This document shows, piece by piece, positions 26,027 through 33,632 of a stretch of 64,000 nt of DNA. Under the pieces are notes generated by a model. That model had not been told where the DNA came from and did not search any database. It saw only the letters and a list, made by a program, of their open reading frames with translations. Where the stretch lies: assembly GCA_022446795.1 (NCBI GenBank), contig JAKVBX010000008.1, forward strand, positions 23,446-87,445, read 5' to 3'. A program made the translations under genes and the position numbers. The stretch comes from Phycisphaerales bacterium. GTDB lineage: Bacteria > Planctomycetota > Phycisphaerae > Phycisphaerales > SM1A02. The number at the start of each line of letters is the position of its first letter. Position 1 is the stretch's first letter.

Positions 26027-26953
26027 TCATTCCGCAGCGGGCGCCTGCTTGACGACATAGGCCTCGATGGTCGCATCCAGGTGCTCGTCGAGAAACTGCA
26101 TCAAGGGCACTGCGTAGGTGGCCAGCGGAGGCATGTGCGGGGCTCCCGGGATGACCGTTGTCTCACAGGGCACCTGGGCTCGCTCGCAGGCCTGCTGCAT
26201 GATCGTGACCTGCCCGACCGGACAGATCGTGTCGGCCTCTCCATGGATCAGCAGGACCGGCGGATCACCCGGATCGATCCAGTGAACCGGGCTGTAGAGC
26301 GCCCTGGGACCCTTGCCATCCGGCTGGGCAGGCCCCGCCCAGGCGGTCACGACACCCTCTGCAGCCGCAGGAATCTCTGCCGAGAGATCCATGGGACCGC
26401 CGATGGACACCACGCACTCGACCGAGGGCCGGGCACGATCCATCCCCTTGGGGCCAGGCGGATCAAGTGCGCCGGTATCCGACGTCGCCCCCGCCAGGGC
26501 TGCCAGGTGCCCCCCCGCGCTGAAGCCCATCAGGGCAATGCGATCGCGATCAATTCCAAGGTCCTCCGCATGGCGATCAAGCCACCGCAGGATGAGTTTC
26601 ACATCGTGAATGGCTGCCGGCGCCGGGTCTGTCGGTGCCAGTCGGTAGTTGGGCGCGACGACCAGGCATCCACCACCAGCCGTCGGTGGCAGGAACGACC
26701 GCACGGTCGCCTTGTCACCCTGCATCCATCCGCCACCATGGATGATCACGACGACCGGCAACAGGCCCTCGTGCGCCAATGGTGTAGCAACATCCATGAC
26801 CTGCCGTTCGTGTTCATCTCCGTAGGGGACGTCGTCAACGATCAGGACATCCTCGACGCGTTGTACCCCGGGAAGCCCGTCGAGCAGTTGGGCCGCTGGC
26901 TGTGCCAGCGATACCAGCATGACCAGCACGCCGGTTCCCAATGCACTGATCAT
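26027..26953 (-). CDS. Secreted alpha/beta hydrolase (esterase/lipase of the HSL/BD-FAE type)
   Basis: 308 residues. Signal peptide at 1-19. Seen: the oxyanion motif HGGGW (IIHGGGWMQGD), the nucleophile elbow GFSAGG, the acid region LLIHGEADTICPV, and a His near APHMPP. This is the layout of the hormone-sensitive-lipase and carbohydrate-esterase-like group. It acts outside the cytoplasm on an ester substrate that cannot be named. The ATG overlaps the stop of the trpG-like gene by 4 bp. Confidence 0.88.
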   Translation of the reverse strand: MISALGTGVLVMLVSLAQPAAQLLDGLPGVQRVEDVLIVDDVPYGDEHERQVMDVATPLAHEGLLPVVVIIHGGGWMQGDKATVRSFLPPTAGGGCLVVAPNYRLAPTDPAPAAIHDVKLILRWLDRHAEDLGIDRDRIALMGFSAGGHLAALAGATSDTGALDPPGPKGMDRARPSVECVVSIGGPMDLSAEIPAAAEGVVTAWAGPAQPDGKGPRALYSPVHWIDPGDPPVLLIHGEADTICPVGQVTIMQQACERAQVPCETTVIPGAPHMPPLATYAVPLMQFLDEHLDATIEAYVVKQAPAAE

Positions 26954-27558
26954 GCATTCGCTCCGATCGGTGCCTCGAGAAAATTCTCCAGCAGGGACGG
27001 GCCTCGCGTGGTGAGAAAGCTCTCGGGATGGAACTGGACGCCGACCATCGCCGCCCGTTCCCCCGCGGGCCAGCCCTGCGCCCAGCGCAGACCCATGACA
27101 TCTCCCTCTTCCGTCCAGGCACTGACCGTGAAGTCATCCGTCACGCGATCACGTGGGACGACCAGGGAGTGGTACCGCGTCGCTTCGAAGGGATCCGGCA
27201 GTCCGGCGAAGAGCCCCTGCCCGTCATGATGGATCCAGGAGGTCTTTCCGTGCATTGGAGACGGATGCTGAACCACGGGCATCCCGTGAACATCGGCGAT
27301 GGCCTGGTGCCCCAGGCAGACGCCCATGATGGGAATCCGTCCGGCAAAGGTCCGCAGGAGATCGCGACAGACACCCGTCTCTTCCGGGGTACAGGGCCCG
27401 GGCGAGATCACCAGGTGGGTCGGCGCCAGAGCCTCCGCATCGGCCACGGTGAGTTCATCGTTGCGACGGACCTCGATGGTCATGTCCGGGCGCAACGCCC
27501 CCATGCCATGGACGAGGTTCCATGTGAACGAGTCATAGTTGTCGATGAGCAGCAGCAC
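26950..27558 (-). CDS. trpG: Glutamine amidotransferase of anthranilate/aminodeoxychorismate synthase
   Basis: 202 residues. Class I GATase supplying ammonia to chorismate-using enzymes. Seen: LLIDNYDSFTWNLVH, ISPGPCTPEE, nucleophile C81 in GVCLGHQAI, and FHPES with the His/Glu pair. TrpG and PabA cannot be separated by sequence alone and no trpE/pabB lies nearby; trpF is 5 kb away. The start is GTG, eight bases after TATGAT and without a ribosome-binding site, suggesting a leaderless mRNA. Confidence 0.92.
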   Translation of the reverse strand: MLLLIDNYDSFTWNLVHGMGALRPDMTIEVRRNDELTVADAEALAPTHLVISPGPCTPEETGVCRDLLRTFAGRIPIMGVCLGHQAIADVHGMPVVQHPSPMHGKTSWIHHDGQGLFAGLPDPFEATRYHSLVVPRDRVTDDFTVSAWTEEGDVMGLRWAQGWPAGERAAMVGVQFHPESFLTTRGPSLLENFLEAPIGANA

Positions 27559-27566
27559 GACAGACC

Positions 27567-27572
27567 ATCATA
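27567..27572 (-). promoter_or_regulatory. -10-like hexamer abutting trpG (leaderless candidate)
   Basis: TATGAT on the minus strand, eight bases before the GTG start at 27558. Confidence 0.45.
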
Positions 27573-27600
27573 CCGACCGGGCGATGGCCATCCCGCGAGC

Positions 27601-28392
27601 CTAGGCGGCCTGTGTACCGGCGACGCCGTCCCGCGTGACGACGAACAGGTCGTCGGTGATGGGGTACGGCAACCTTCGGAAGTCACGGTTGGTACGCTTT
27701 CGAAGGCGGTCCACGAATGACTCGGGCTTGGACGTCATCGCCAGGAACAGGTCCCGTGCCGGCGTGGCCACGAAGAAGTCACCACGCAGTTCCGGTGCCA
27801 GTCGTTCGTACAAGGTGCCCAGCAGCAGGCGTGCCGCGTCATAGCCATCCTGCACGGACAACACGGCCGCTCGTCCACCATCCTGTCCCTCGATGAACTG
27901 GACCTTCAGATCCGGCGTGTACCCCTGGAGGTTCTCGCGTGACCAGAGGTCCAGGTCCTCGACCGTGATGCCCCAGCGGAGCACCTGCTCGGTCGTGATA
28001 CTCACGGTGAGACGTGGCATGTCGATGACGAAGACGATCACCGTGCCATTGACGTATGGCACGTGGGCAACCTGCTGACGATCCAGTCGCTCGAAGATCG
28101 CTTCGGGCTGGATACGGGGCATGATCCGGGGCCGGGCCAGTTCCAGTGGCATGGCGACACTGCCGATGCTGTCTCCCTCGGCCATGCGGTCGAGGAATTC
28201 GTCGACGATCTCGACGCCCCGTTCCGGATCACAACAGACCATCCGGTACAGGTTGCTGAGCGACAGGTGTCGGCCGTTGTAGACCAGGTCCATCGGACCG
28301 GCCAGGTCGACCTCCCCCTCGGGATTCAACCGCTTGAGGATGCGAAGCACCTGTTCAGAGAACGCCTCGGGTTCGCGTGGCATCTGGGACAT
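27601..28392 (-). CDS. DUF1444 (YtpQ-like) family protein
   Basis: 263 residues. Resembles the YtpQ/UPF0354 family: ARPRIMPRIQP, VFVIDMPRLTVSITTEQVLR, WGITVEDLDLWSRENL, and a late FFVATPARDLFLAMTSKP segment. Cytoplasmic, no membrane helix. The biochemical role of the family is unknown. The start has AGGAGG nine bases upstream. It is transcribed toward trpG with 42 bp between; since trpG seems to have its own promoter, the link is loose. Confidence 0.8.
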   Translation of the reverse strand: MSQMPREPEAFSEQVLRILKRLNPEGEVDLAGPMDLVYNGRHLSLSNLYRMVCCDPERGVEIVDEFLDRMAEGDSIGSVAMPLELARPRIMPRIQPEAIFERLDRQQVAHVPYVNGTVIVFVIDMPRLTVSITTEQVLRWGITVEDLDLWSRENLQGYTPDLKVQFIEGQDGGRAAVLSVQDGYDAARLLLGTLYERLAPELRGDFFVATPARDLFLAMTSKPESFVDRLRKRTNRDFRRLPYPITDDLFVVTRDGVAGTQAA

Positions 28393-28587
28393 TGGTCATG
28401 GCCTCCTGGGGCACCAAAACGGCTGGATGCACGTCCGGGCCCAACACAACAGATCGGTCGAGACTGGGGTCGAGTCAAGCGGAATCACCCATCCTGGACT
28501 CCTTACATGACGAATCTCACCAAGGAGAGGTTCGCCATCCGCCCTCAGGCGCCGATAACGGCCGGTTTTCCCTGGTCGCCAGCCCCG

Positions 28588-28593
28588 TATACG
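28588..28593 (+). promoter_or_regulatory. -10-like hexamer abutting kdsA (leaderless candidate)
   Basis: TATACG, eight bases, then the ATG at 28602; no ribosome-binding site. Weaker match than the others because the last base is G. Confidence 0.35.
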
Positions 28594-28601
28594 CTGTCTG
28601 C

Positions 28602-29450
28602 ATGGACACCATGTGCCGGATTGGAAATATCACCGTTGGACCGGGGCACCCCCTGGTGATCATCGCGGGCCCATGCGTCCTGGAGGGGGCCGAGATCGAC
28701 CTCGGGATCGCCAGGTCATTGGCGGAGACCTGCTCGGACCTGGGCCTGCCCCTGGTCTTCAAGGCCAGCTTCGACAAGGCCAATCGCACCAGCATCACCT
28801 CCAGCCGGGGCCCTGGCCTGGAAGAGGGCCTGCAGACGTTGGCCAGGATCAAGGAGCAGACGGGCCTCCCGATCTGCACCGATGTCCATCATCCCGAGCA
28901 AGCCGGACCCGCGGCGGAGACGGCCGACCTGGTCCAGGTGCCCGCCTTCCTCTGTCGACAGACCGACCTGCTGGTGGCCTGTGCCCGGACCGGCCGCGCG
29001 GTCAACGTCAAGAAGGGCCAGTTCCTCTCACCCGCCGAGATGGCACACGTCATCGGCAAGCTGAAGGATGCGGGCTGCGAAGACATCATGCTGACGGAAC
29101 GAGGAACGTTCTTCGGCTATCACCGGCTGGTCAATGACTTCATCGGACTCGGAGACATGATGGACCTGGGTCGTCCCGTCTGTTTCGACGTCACGCACTC
29201 CACGCAACTGCCGGGCGCCGGCGAGGGGCAGTCCGCCGGGCGACCGGATCGAGCGGACCTTCTGGCTCGAGCCGCCACGGCCGCCGGAGCCCACGCCCTC
29301 TTCCTCGAATGTCATCCTGATCCCAAGGCGGCCTCCAGCGATGCCGCAACCGTGCTGCCCATGGCTCGCGTGCCGGATATCCTGGCACAAGTGGCCGCGA
29401 TTCGAGATGCCTTGAAAACAGGACTACCGACAGCCACGACCAATGCGTAG
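28602..29450 (+). CDS. kdsA: 3-deoxy-8-phosphooctulonate (KDO-8-P) synthase
   Basis: 282 residues. Joins PEP and arabinose-5-phosphate. Seen: IIAGPCVLEG, LVFKASFDKANRTSI, GLPICTDVHHPEQA with the metal-site Cys/His options, VQVPAFLCRQTDLL, VNVKKGQFLSP, LTERGTFFGYHRLVNDF, CFDVTHSTQLPG, and the C-terminal LFLECHPDP. CxxH/Cys features suggest the metal-dependent class, but I cannot be certain. The start is ATG at 28602 (or 28611); no ribosome-binding site. With kdsD at 42164 and kdsC at 43844 the window carries three steps of KDO synthesis. Confidence 0.96.
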   Translation: MDTMCRIGNITVGPGHPLVIIAGPCVLEGAEIDLGIARSLAETCSDLGLPLVFKASFDKANRTSITSSRGPGLEEGLQTLARIKEQTGLPICTDVHHPEQAGPAAETADLVQVPAFLCRQTDLLVACARTGRAVNVKKGQFLSPAEMAHVIGKLKDAGCEDIMLTERGTFFGYHRLVNDFIGLGDMMDLGRPVCFDVTHSTQLPGAGEGQSAGRPDRADLLARAATAAGAHALFLECHPDPKAASSDAATVLPMARVPDILAQVAAIRDALKTGLPTATTNA

Positions 29451-29479
29451 ACTTGTAGAGTCGGATCCCGGAATCGTTC

Positions 29480-30001
29480 ATGAAGTGTGATATCTGCGAC
29501 AAGCCAGCCGTCGTCCACGAGGTCACGATCGCCAACGGCGTCAAGAAAGAGGTACACCTGTGCCTCGACCATGCCCGTGACGCCGGCGTCGCCATGCCCG
29601 GGCAGCAGCCCATCAACAAGCTGCTGTCGAAATTCTCGGTGGCCGGCAAACCCACGGTCGTCGCCCCCCGCTGCGAGCAGTGCGGAACCAGCTTTGCGCA
29701 GATCCGACAGAACAGCCTGATCGGTTGCCCGGCGTGCTACGACACCTTCGAGGAACCGCTGGGACGGTTCATCGAGCGTGCGCAGGCCGGCGCCACCCAT
29801 CACGTGGGCCGCGGGCTTCCGCAGGAAGAAGGCAAGTCTCGACAACAGCGAGAGGAACGCCAGCTCATGCGAGCCCTGGAGGCCGCCCTGAGCCGTGAGC
29901 AATACGAGCGGGCCGCCGAGATCCGCGACCAGATCAACCAGTTGTCCGACAGGCCCAGCGAGGAATCCCAGGAACCCAGCAGCGAAGGCGACGAGGCATG
30001 A
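29480..30001 (+). CDS. mcsA: McsA-like protein (zinc-binding, UvrB/UvrC motif)
   Basis: 173 residues. Two zinc modules: CDIC near the N-terminus paired with a later C-x2-H (LCLDHA), and CEQCGTSF with CPAC. The C-terminal UvrB/UvrC helix follows (LMRALEAALSREQYERAAEIRDQ in part), then an acidic Ser/Glu tail. Family role: activator and adaptor of the arginine kinase McsB. The next gene is mcsB, overlapping by 4 bp (ATGA), which supports the call. In Firmicutes these lie with ctsR and clpC; neither is here. Confidence 0.93.
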   Translation: MKCDICDKPAVVHEVTIANGVKKEVHLCLDHARDAGVAMPGQQPINKLLSKFSVAGKPTVVAPRCEQCGTSFAQIRQNSLIGCPACYDTFEEPLGRFIERAQAGATHHVGRGLPQEEGKSRQQREERQLMRALEAALSREQYERAAEIRDQINQLSDRPSEESQEPSSEGDEA

Positions 30002-31032
30002 GCGGCGGCAGCACTGCCCCCGAGCAGGACGTCGTCCTGAGTTCCCGAGCCCGCATCGCCCGGAATCTCGATGGCATCCCCTTCGTGAATCGCGCGAACG
30101 AGGAGCAGTGCGAGTACGTGATGCGTACGGCCCGGCACCTGCTCCTCCACGTCCCCCTGGACGAACGGATGATCTGGGTCGACCTGGAGCAATCCTCCAG
30201 CCACGAGCGACAGTTGCTCGTGGAACGACACCTCATCTCCCGGCACCACGCCGAGAGCACGGTCCGGCGCGGAGTCGCCGTTGGTGAGAGTGAACACGCC
30301 AGTGTCATGATCAACGAAGAGGACCACATTCGGATGCAGGTCCTTCGCCCGGGATTGCAGTTGGAAGACGCCTGCCGAACCTGCCGGTCCATTGATGAAG
30401 CCGTCGGGACCCACGTCGAATATGCCTATCGCGAACGGTGGGGCTACCTGAGCGCCTGCCCGACGAACGTGGGCACGGGAATCCGTCTCTCCGCCATGCT
30501 TCACCTTCCCGCCCTGCGACTGACCAATGACATCGGCCGGGTCCGGCAGACGGCCAAGGATCTGCACCTGGCGGTTCGCGGCTACTTCGGCGAAGGCTCT
30601 GACTCCACCGGGAACTTCTACCAGGTGAGCAACCAGATCACCCTCGGCCGAAGCGAGGATGAGATCCTCGACGAATTCGAGAACACGATCATCCCTGGCC
30701 TGGTGCGCTATGAACAGGCCGCCCGCCAGGTCCTGCTCGACAAGCATCGCCGGGAACTGGAGGACCAGGTCTTCCGCGCCTTCGGCGCCCTGGGCACGGC
30801 TCGCATGCTCAAGTTGGATGAGTCGATGAAGCTCCTGAGCCGGCTGCGACTGGGCGTCTGCCTGGACATGCTCAAGGAAGCGGCCGACACGATCACGCTG
30901 GACACGATCAACTCCCTGCTGCTGCTGGTGCAGCCGGGGCATCTTCGCCAACACGTGGGATGCACGATCTCACCAGAGGAGGCCCGCGGGGTGCGGGCCG
31001 ACCTCGTCCGTGAACTGCTGATCGGAGATTGA
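29998..31032 (+). CDS. mcsB: Protein-arginine kinase McsB
   Basis: 344 residues. Phosphagen-kinase fold; phosphorylates protein Arg side chains, marking them for ClpCP in Gram-positives. Seen: LSSRARIARNLDGIPF, EEDHIRMQVLRPGLQL, LSACPTNVGTGIRLS with the conserved Cys, HLPAL, and a C-terminal regulatory part (GHLRQHVG, ARGVRADLVRELL). No N-terminal creatine-kinase small domain, as is usual for McsB. Converges on phhB with 4 bp between the stops. Confidence 0.95.
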   Translation: MSGGSTAPEQDVVLSSRARIARNLDGIPFVNRANEEQCEYVMRTARHLLLHVPLDERMIWVDLEQSSSHERQLLVERHLISRHHAESTVRRGVAVGESEHASVMINEEDHIRMQVLRPGLQLEDACRTCRSIDEAVGTHVEYAYRERWGYLSACPTNVGTGIRLSAMLHLPALRLTNDIGRVRQTAKDLHLAVRGYFGEGSDSTGNFYQVSNQITLGRSEDEILDEFENTIIPGLVRYEQAARQVLLDKHRRELEDQVFRAFGALGTARMLKLDESMKLLSRLRLGVCLDMLKEAADTITLDTINSLLLLVQPGHLRQHVGCTISPEEARGVRADLVRELLIGD

Positions 31033-31036
31033 CCGG

Positions 31037-31312
31037 CTACAGCCGATCAATCGTCCCGGCCATCTCGAAGTCCTTCTCGGTCAGGCCACCGGCATCGTGC
31101 GTGGTCAGTGTCAACGTGACCTTGCCATAGCGGATCATGATGTCCGGATGATGCTGGGCCGCTTCAGCCGCGTCGCCAACCTTGTTGACGAAGGCCATGG
31201 CTTCCTTGAAGTCACTGAAGCCCAGGGTCCGCTGGAGATTGTCGCCACTGAGCGTCCACTCGGGGAGGGACTCCAGGCGGGTTTCGATCTGGTCGGCCTC
31301 TAGCTTGTCCAT
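31037..31312 (-). CDS. phhB: Pterin-4a-carbinolamine dehydratase
   Basis: 91 residues, the full family length. Seen: the HHPDI motif followed by YGKVTLTLTTHDAGGLTEKD, the active-site His cluster and the closing helix. Recycles pterin cofactor for aromatic amino-acid hydroxylases or acts as a moonlighting dimeric factor; no hydroxylase gene is in the window. The ATG is preceded by GGAG at six bases. Divergent from gluQ across 103 bp. Confidence 0.95.
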   Translation of the reverse strand: MDKLEADQIETRLESLPEWTLSGDNLQRTLGFSDFKEAMAFVNKVGDAAEAAQHHPDIMIRYGKVTLTLTTHDAGGLTEKDFEMAGTIDRL

Positions 31313-31403
31313 CGTGGGCTCCGCGGGTCAGTTGGCCATACGTTCCCCGCTGCGAGTCCACCTGTCAACGCCGGGCGGTTTCCCCTCGCGTGCCCGTCGG
31401 TCG

Positions 31404-31409
31404 TAGCAT
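31404..31409 (+). promoter_or_regulatory. -10-like hexamer abutting gluQ (leaderless candidate)
   Basis: TAGCAT, six bases (GCCCCC), then the ATG at 31416; no ribosome-binding site. Confidence 0.45.
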
Positions 31410-31415
31410 GCCCCC

Positions 31416-32351
31416 ATGCCTACCGCGTGTTCCCGCCTGGCCCCGTCCCCCACCGGCGCACTTCATCTGGGAAACGCGCGGACGTTCCTCTGGAACTGGG
31501 CCCTGGCCCGCACCCAAAGCTGGCAACTCGTCATGCGAATCGAGGACTTCGACGGCCCCCGGGTCCGCCCGGGCGCCGCACAGGCCAGTTTGGAGACACT
31601 CAAGTGGCTCGGGCTGGACTGGGATGGCCCCGCCCTGGTGCAGACTGATGATCGGGACCCATATGTCACCGCCATCGAGGGGCTCGCCCAACGCGGGTTG
31701 GCCTATCCCTGCACGCTCTCGCGACGGGAGATCGCCGCGGCCGCCCCCCACGAGGACGACCATGAAATTCCCTTCGAGCCCTCCCTGCGACCACCGGACG
31801 CCGGTCGCCCAATGGACTTCCATCCAGAAGAAGGCACGCACTGGCGACTCGTGGTCTCACCTGAGGCGGAACCCGTGTCGGACATGCTCCGTGGCGAGTT
31901 GGACTGCTATCCCGCACGGGAGTGTGGGGACTTCGTGATCTGGACGGTCCGCGATGAACCGGCCTACCAGTTGGCCGTGGTTGTCGATGACATCAGGCAG
32001 CAGGTCACCGATGTCGTCCGTGGAGACGATCTGCTTCCCAGCGCGGCGCGGCAGCAATTGCTCTACCGACACCTGGGCCACCCCGCCCCGCGATGGTGGC
32101 ACCTGCCACTGGTCCGGGGATCCGATGGGCGACGCCTGGCCAAGCGACATGGGGACACTCGGATCGATCACTACCGGGACAGCGGTGTTCCACCCGAGCG
32201 CGTCGTCGGTCTCCTCGCCTGGTGGTGTGGGCTCCTGCCGGAACGATCGCCCCTGTCGGCCGCGGATTTCCGCGACCGGTTCGACGAGACCGCCCTGCCA
32301 AGCGATGATGTGGTGATGACCGCGGAGGATGATGCGTGGCTGCGTGGCTGA
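31416..32351 (+). CDS. gluQ: Glutamyl-Q tRNA(Asp) synthetase
   Basis: 311 residues: the catalytic half of GluRS without an anticodon-binding domain. Loads Glu onto queuosine of tRNA-Asp. Seen: LAPSPTGALHLGNARTFLW (HIGH-like), MRIEDFDGPRVRPG, WLGLDWDGP, LAVVVDDIRQQVTDVVRGDDLL, and RLAKRHGDTRI (KMSKS-like). In the segment where the family usually has a zinc site with three Cys, only one Cys is present (YPCTLSRRE), so zinc binding is probably lost. queE at 49144 supplies another queuosine-pathway gene. Overlaps the DUF192 gene by 16 bp. Confidence 0.92.
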   Translation: MPTACSRLAPSPTGALHLGNARTFLWNWALARTQSWQLVMRIEDFDGPRVRPGAAQASLETLKWLGLDWDGPALVQTDDRDPYVTAIEGLAQRGLAYPCTLSRREIAAAAPHEDDHEIPFEPSLRPPDAGRPMDFHPEEGTHWRLVVSPEAEPVSDMLRGELDCYPARECGDFVIWTVRDEPAYQLAVVVDDIRQQVTDVVRGDDLLPSAARQQLLYRHLGHPAPRWWHLPLVRGSDGRRLAKRHGDTRIDHYRDSGVPPERVVGLLAWWCGLLPERSPLSAADFRDRFDETALPSDDVVMTAEDDAWLRG

Positions 32352-32851
32352 AGATGATCTGCATATTCGTGCTGCTGGCGGTGACCGCCTGTGAGCCGGC
32401 TGCCCCACCGACGCACACCGACCTCTCGTTCGGCGGCGAAGCATGGAACATGGAACTGGCGATCGGTGAGGCCGCCATCGAACGGGGGCTCATGGGCCGC
32501 GAGATGATTCCCCCGGGAACCGGCATGATTTTCCTCTTCGAGGACAACCGGGTCCACCAGTTCTGGATGGGTCATTGCCTGACCGACATGGACCTCGTCT
32601 TCGTGGATGGCCTTGGCCGCATCACCGCCGTGCACGAGATGGTGGCCGAGGCTCCCCAGGAACCTGGTGAATCCGAATTCGCCTATCACCAGCGATTGGC
32701 GCAGTACTCCAGTGTCTTCCCAGTCCGCGTGGCCCTGGAGTTCCCGACAGGCACGATCAAGAGATTGGGCCTCGCCCCCGGCCAGGCAACACCACTGGAC
32801 ATCCGGGCACTGGATGACCTTCGTGACCGGGTGACGGCCGCGCGGCGCTAA
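32336..32851 (+). CDS. DUF192 lipoprotein
   Basis: 171 residues. The start is GTG at 32336 within the end of gluQ, with GCGGAGG seven bases upstream. A hydrophobic signal ends in a lipobox (LLAVTAC, Cys 19). The DUF192 domain follows: AIERGLMGREMIPPGTGMIF, VHQFWMGHCLTDMDLVFVD, and a late VALEFPTGTIKRLGLAPG. The family is small and beta-barrel-like; its function is unknown. Overlaps ribE tail to tail by 4 bp. Confidence 0.9.
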   Translation: MAAWLKMICIFVLLAVTACEPAAPPTHTDLSFGGEAWNMELAIGEAAIERGLMGREMIPPGTGMIFLFEDNRVHQFWMGHCLTDMDLVFVDGLGRITAVHEMVAEAPQEPGESEFAYHQRLAQYSSVFPVRVALEFPTGTIKRLGLAPGQATPLDIRALDDLRDRVTAARR

Positions 32852-33474
32852 CGCGGGGTCAACAGCCCACGGGCTTCCATCAGGTGCCGCATGGATCGAA
32901 GCAGGATGTCTGATTCGAGGTTGACGCGATCACCCTCGACCAACGATCCCAGCGTGGTCTCCTCCAGTGTGGTTGGCACCAACGCAACGTCGAAGGTCCC
33001 GTCGGTGACACCCGCCACCGTCAACGACACACCAGCGACCGTGATGGACCCCTGTGGAACGATCAGTTCCAGGATCTCGGCCGGCGGCTGGATCCGAATC
33101 CGAACATCACCATCCTGGCTCCGGTTGGAGATCACCTGGCCCACCCCATCGACGTGCCCCTGGACGAGATGGCCCCCGAGGAGCGTTTCGGTCGTCGCTG
33201 CCGTCTCCAGGTTGACCGCCTGACCCTCCTGCAGGGCCCCGAGCGTGGTCATCTGGAGCGTCTGGGGCACCACCTGGAAGTGGAGTTCCAGTTCGTCCTT
33301 GCCGCTCTCGCGGGCCTCCACGATGGTCAGGCAGCAGCCGTCCACGGCAATCGAGTCGCCTGGGCCGGGGCAGGCGGTCCATCGCGGGGCGGCCAGGCTC
33401 AGCGACATGACGCCAGAGGCCTCGCGATGGGCCTGAACGGCTCGGCCGACGGCTTGGACCAGACCGGTGAACAT
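32848..33474 (-). CDS. ribE: Riboflavin synthase, alpha chain
   Basis: 208 residues. Dismutates two lumazines to riboflavin. The N-terminus is the canonical MFTGLVQAVG. The two homologous halves are visible as repeats: CCLTIV with TLQMTTLGALQEGQAVNLE, and GVSLTVAGV with TLEETTLGSLVEGDRVNLE. The ATG at 33474 is certain from the family, and has no ribosome-binding site but a TACAGT hexamer seven bases upstream. No other rib genes are adjacent, and no FMN riboswitch fits in the short upstream gap. Confidence 0.97.
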   Translation of the reverse strand: MFTGLVQAVGRAVQAHREASGVMSLSLAAPRWTACPGPGDSIAVDGCCLTIVEARESGKDELELHFQVVPQTLQMTTLGALQEGQAVNLETAATTETLLGGHLVQGHVDGVGQVISNRSQDGDVRIRIQPPAEILELIVPQGSITVAGVSLTVAGVTDGTFDVALVPTTLEETTLGSLVEGDRVNLESDILLRSMRHLMEARGLLTPR

Positions 33475-33481
33475 GGACACC

Positions 33482-33487
33482 ACTGTA
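33482..33487 (-). promoter_or_regulatory. -10-like hexamer abutting ribE (leaderless candidate)
   Basis: TACAGT on the minus strand, seven bases before the ATG at 33474, whose position is fixed by the conserved MFTG N-terminus. Confidence 0.5.
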
Positions 33488-33563
33488 GTCGCGACCCGAG
33501 TCTGGCGGTCACCCCCTGCCGCGGCCTTCCCGCCACCTTCGCCCCCCCCTGGGCACCGCAATC

Positions 33564-33569
33564 TATACT
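33564..33569 (+). promoter_or_regulatory. Candidate -10 of the PQQ-like lipoprotein gene
   Basis: TATACT, 63 bases before the ATG at 33633; an in-frame GTG nine bases downstream is ignored because it would bury the lipoprotein signal. Confidence 0.35.
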
Positions 33570-33632
33570 GCTCGACTTGTGCCCAGCGACACGGCTGGAC
33601 CGGAGCCACGGCCCCACCAGGAGATCCGATCG

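Noticed and set aside
33544..33549. C-run near 33541 as a second slippage site
   Set aside because: It lies in the non-coding region between ribE and the BamB-like gene.
33475..33632. FMN riboswitch upstream of ribE
   Set aside because: Only seven bases separate the -10-like hexamer from the start, and no conserved riboswitch core was seen.
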